From Favolaschia claudopus (Eukaryota > Basidiomycota > Agaricomycetes > Agaricales > Mycenaceae), in the NCBI GenBank assembly GCA_037176885.1, contig JAWWNJ010000201.1:270053-334052 (forward strand): a stretch of DNA of 64,000 bases, written 5' to 3'. This document shows positions 63,717 through 64,000 of this stretch, in pieces. How positions within the stretch are numbered: position 1 is the first letter of the stretch; each line of letters opens with the position of its first letter. The position numbers and the translations under genes are program-made. The notes beneath the pieces were generated by a model. The model saw only the letters and a program-made list of their open reading frames with translations, searched no databases and had not been told where the DNA came from.

Positions 63717-64000
63717 TACAGTGGTGGCAAATAGAAATTGCCGTGGCTGTTTGGTGAAAATCTGGCTGTATACTTCACCGAAAGTCAAATAAAATGTAGA
63801 GATGGGTATGTGATACTTTTGTACCTCTTAGATCAGTCAGCAATATATTATGCCCTGAGAATGCATCAATCATAGGATGATTTCCGATTTTTGCCATATT
63901 CGGAAAAACACAATGAACCCTCAGCGAAAAGGTGTCATAATAGGATGAAAGTACTTGAAAAACAGTCCTAGTTTCCACTTTGGTTGAATGGAATTGACCC
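63717..64000 (+). mobile_element. Second copy of the palindromic foldback MITE, cut by the window edge
   Basis: Begins TACAGTGGTGGCAAATAG at 63717 and follows the arm sequence of 6740-7423 to the last base of the window (ending around GGTTGAATGGAATTGACCC). The rest, including the centre and right arm, lies outside. It sits about 270 bases upstream of the HP1-type gene's start codon. Confidence 0.85.

Noticed and set aside
1..64000. CRISPR arrays, bacterial operons, rRNA genes
   Set aside because: No regularly spaced repeats, no ribosome binding site pattern and no rRNA-like conserved tracts; intron structure shows the DNA is eukaryotic.

Overview
ORGANISM. The window looks like nuclear DNA of a basidiomycete fungus, most likely an Agaricomycete. 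Coding segments are split by GT-AG (sometimes GC-AG) introns of about 42-60 bp. Several gene families present are ones I know mainly from mushroom-forming fungi: a DUF6729 protein, a FunK1-like kinase, and an 'MLTTK...' F-box-like protein with Cys-rich motifs. The transposon set (chromodomain Ty3/gypsy, Ty1/copia, LINE, hAT and many palindromic MITEs) also fits. I cannot name genus or species from sequence alone. LAYOUT, LEFT THIRD. 1-2505 is the 3' half of a LINE ending in poly(A). Then come Tc1/mariner-like termini, a broken recombinase-like ORF (3005-3791), a palindromic foldback element (6740-7423), and a 4.1-kb hAT transposon (8191-12284) with an 8-bp target duplication, nested inside an older hAT-like element (8073-12670). 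A broken Myb/SANT-like gene (13459-14660) and a copia gag (15993-16823) follow. LAYOUT, CENTRE. MITEs lead into the most striking gene, 20604-25882: a DUF6729 domain, a DDE-transposase-like core and, between its second and third acidic positions, a segment resembling a WRN/RNase D 3'-5' exonuclease. Further right are more LINE pieces, an apparently perfect 900-bp inverted repeat around a 335-bp spacer (33786-35920), and a decayed conserved basidiomycete gene (35960-38690). A 7.1-kb chromodomain gypsy element (41559-48667) has intact LTR ends and a 5-bp target duplication; it carries a nested solo LTR and another nested insertion. LAYOUT, RIGHT THIRD. Host-type genes and remnants predominate here: a decayed kinase (49987-52850), a small secreted cysteine-rich protein (54576-54992), an unrecognised 316-codon ORF between 151-bp direct repeats, cytochrome P450 fragments in opposite orientations (57778-58689), and an apparently complete HP1-type gene with chromodomain and chromoshadow domain (61846-63448). 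The window ends inside a second copy of the foldback element. HOW IT FITS TOGETHER. This is a heterochromatin-like island built by nested insertions next to a normal gene neighbourhood. Functional links are limited: transposases and the non-autonomous elements sharing their termini, and two unrelated chromodomain proteins (gypsy integrase and HP1) that by family knowledge recognise methylated histone H3. CAUTION. The two gypsy LTRs differ only by single-base homopolymer-length changes, so some one-base frameshifts reported here may be sequencing errors rather than true inactivation.
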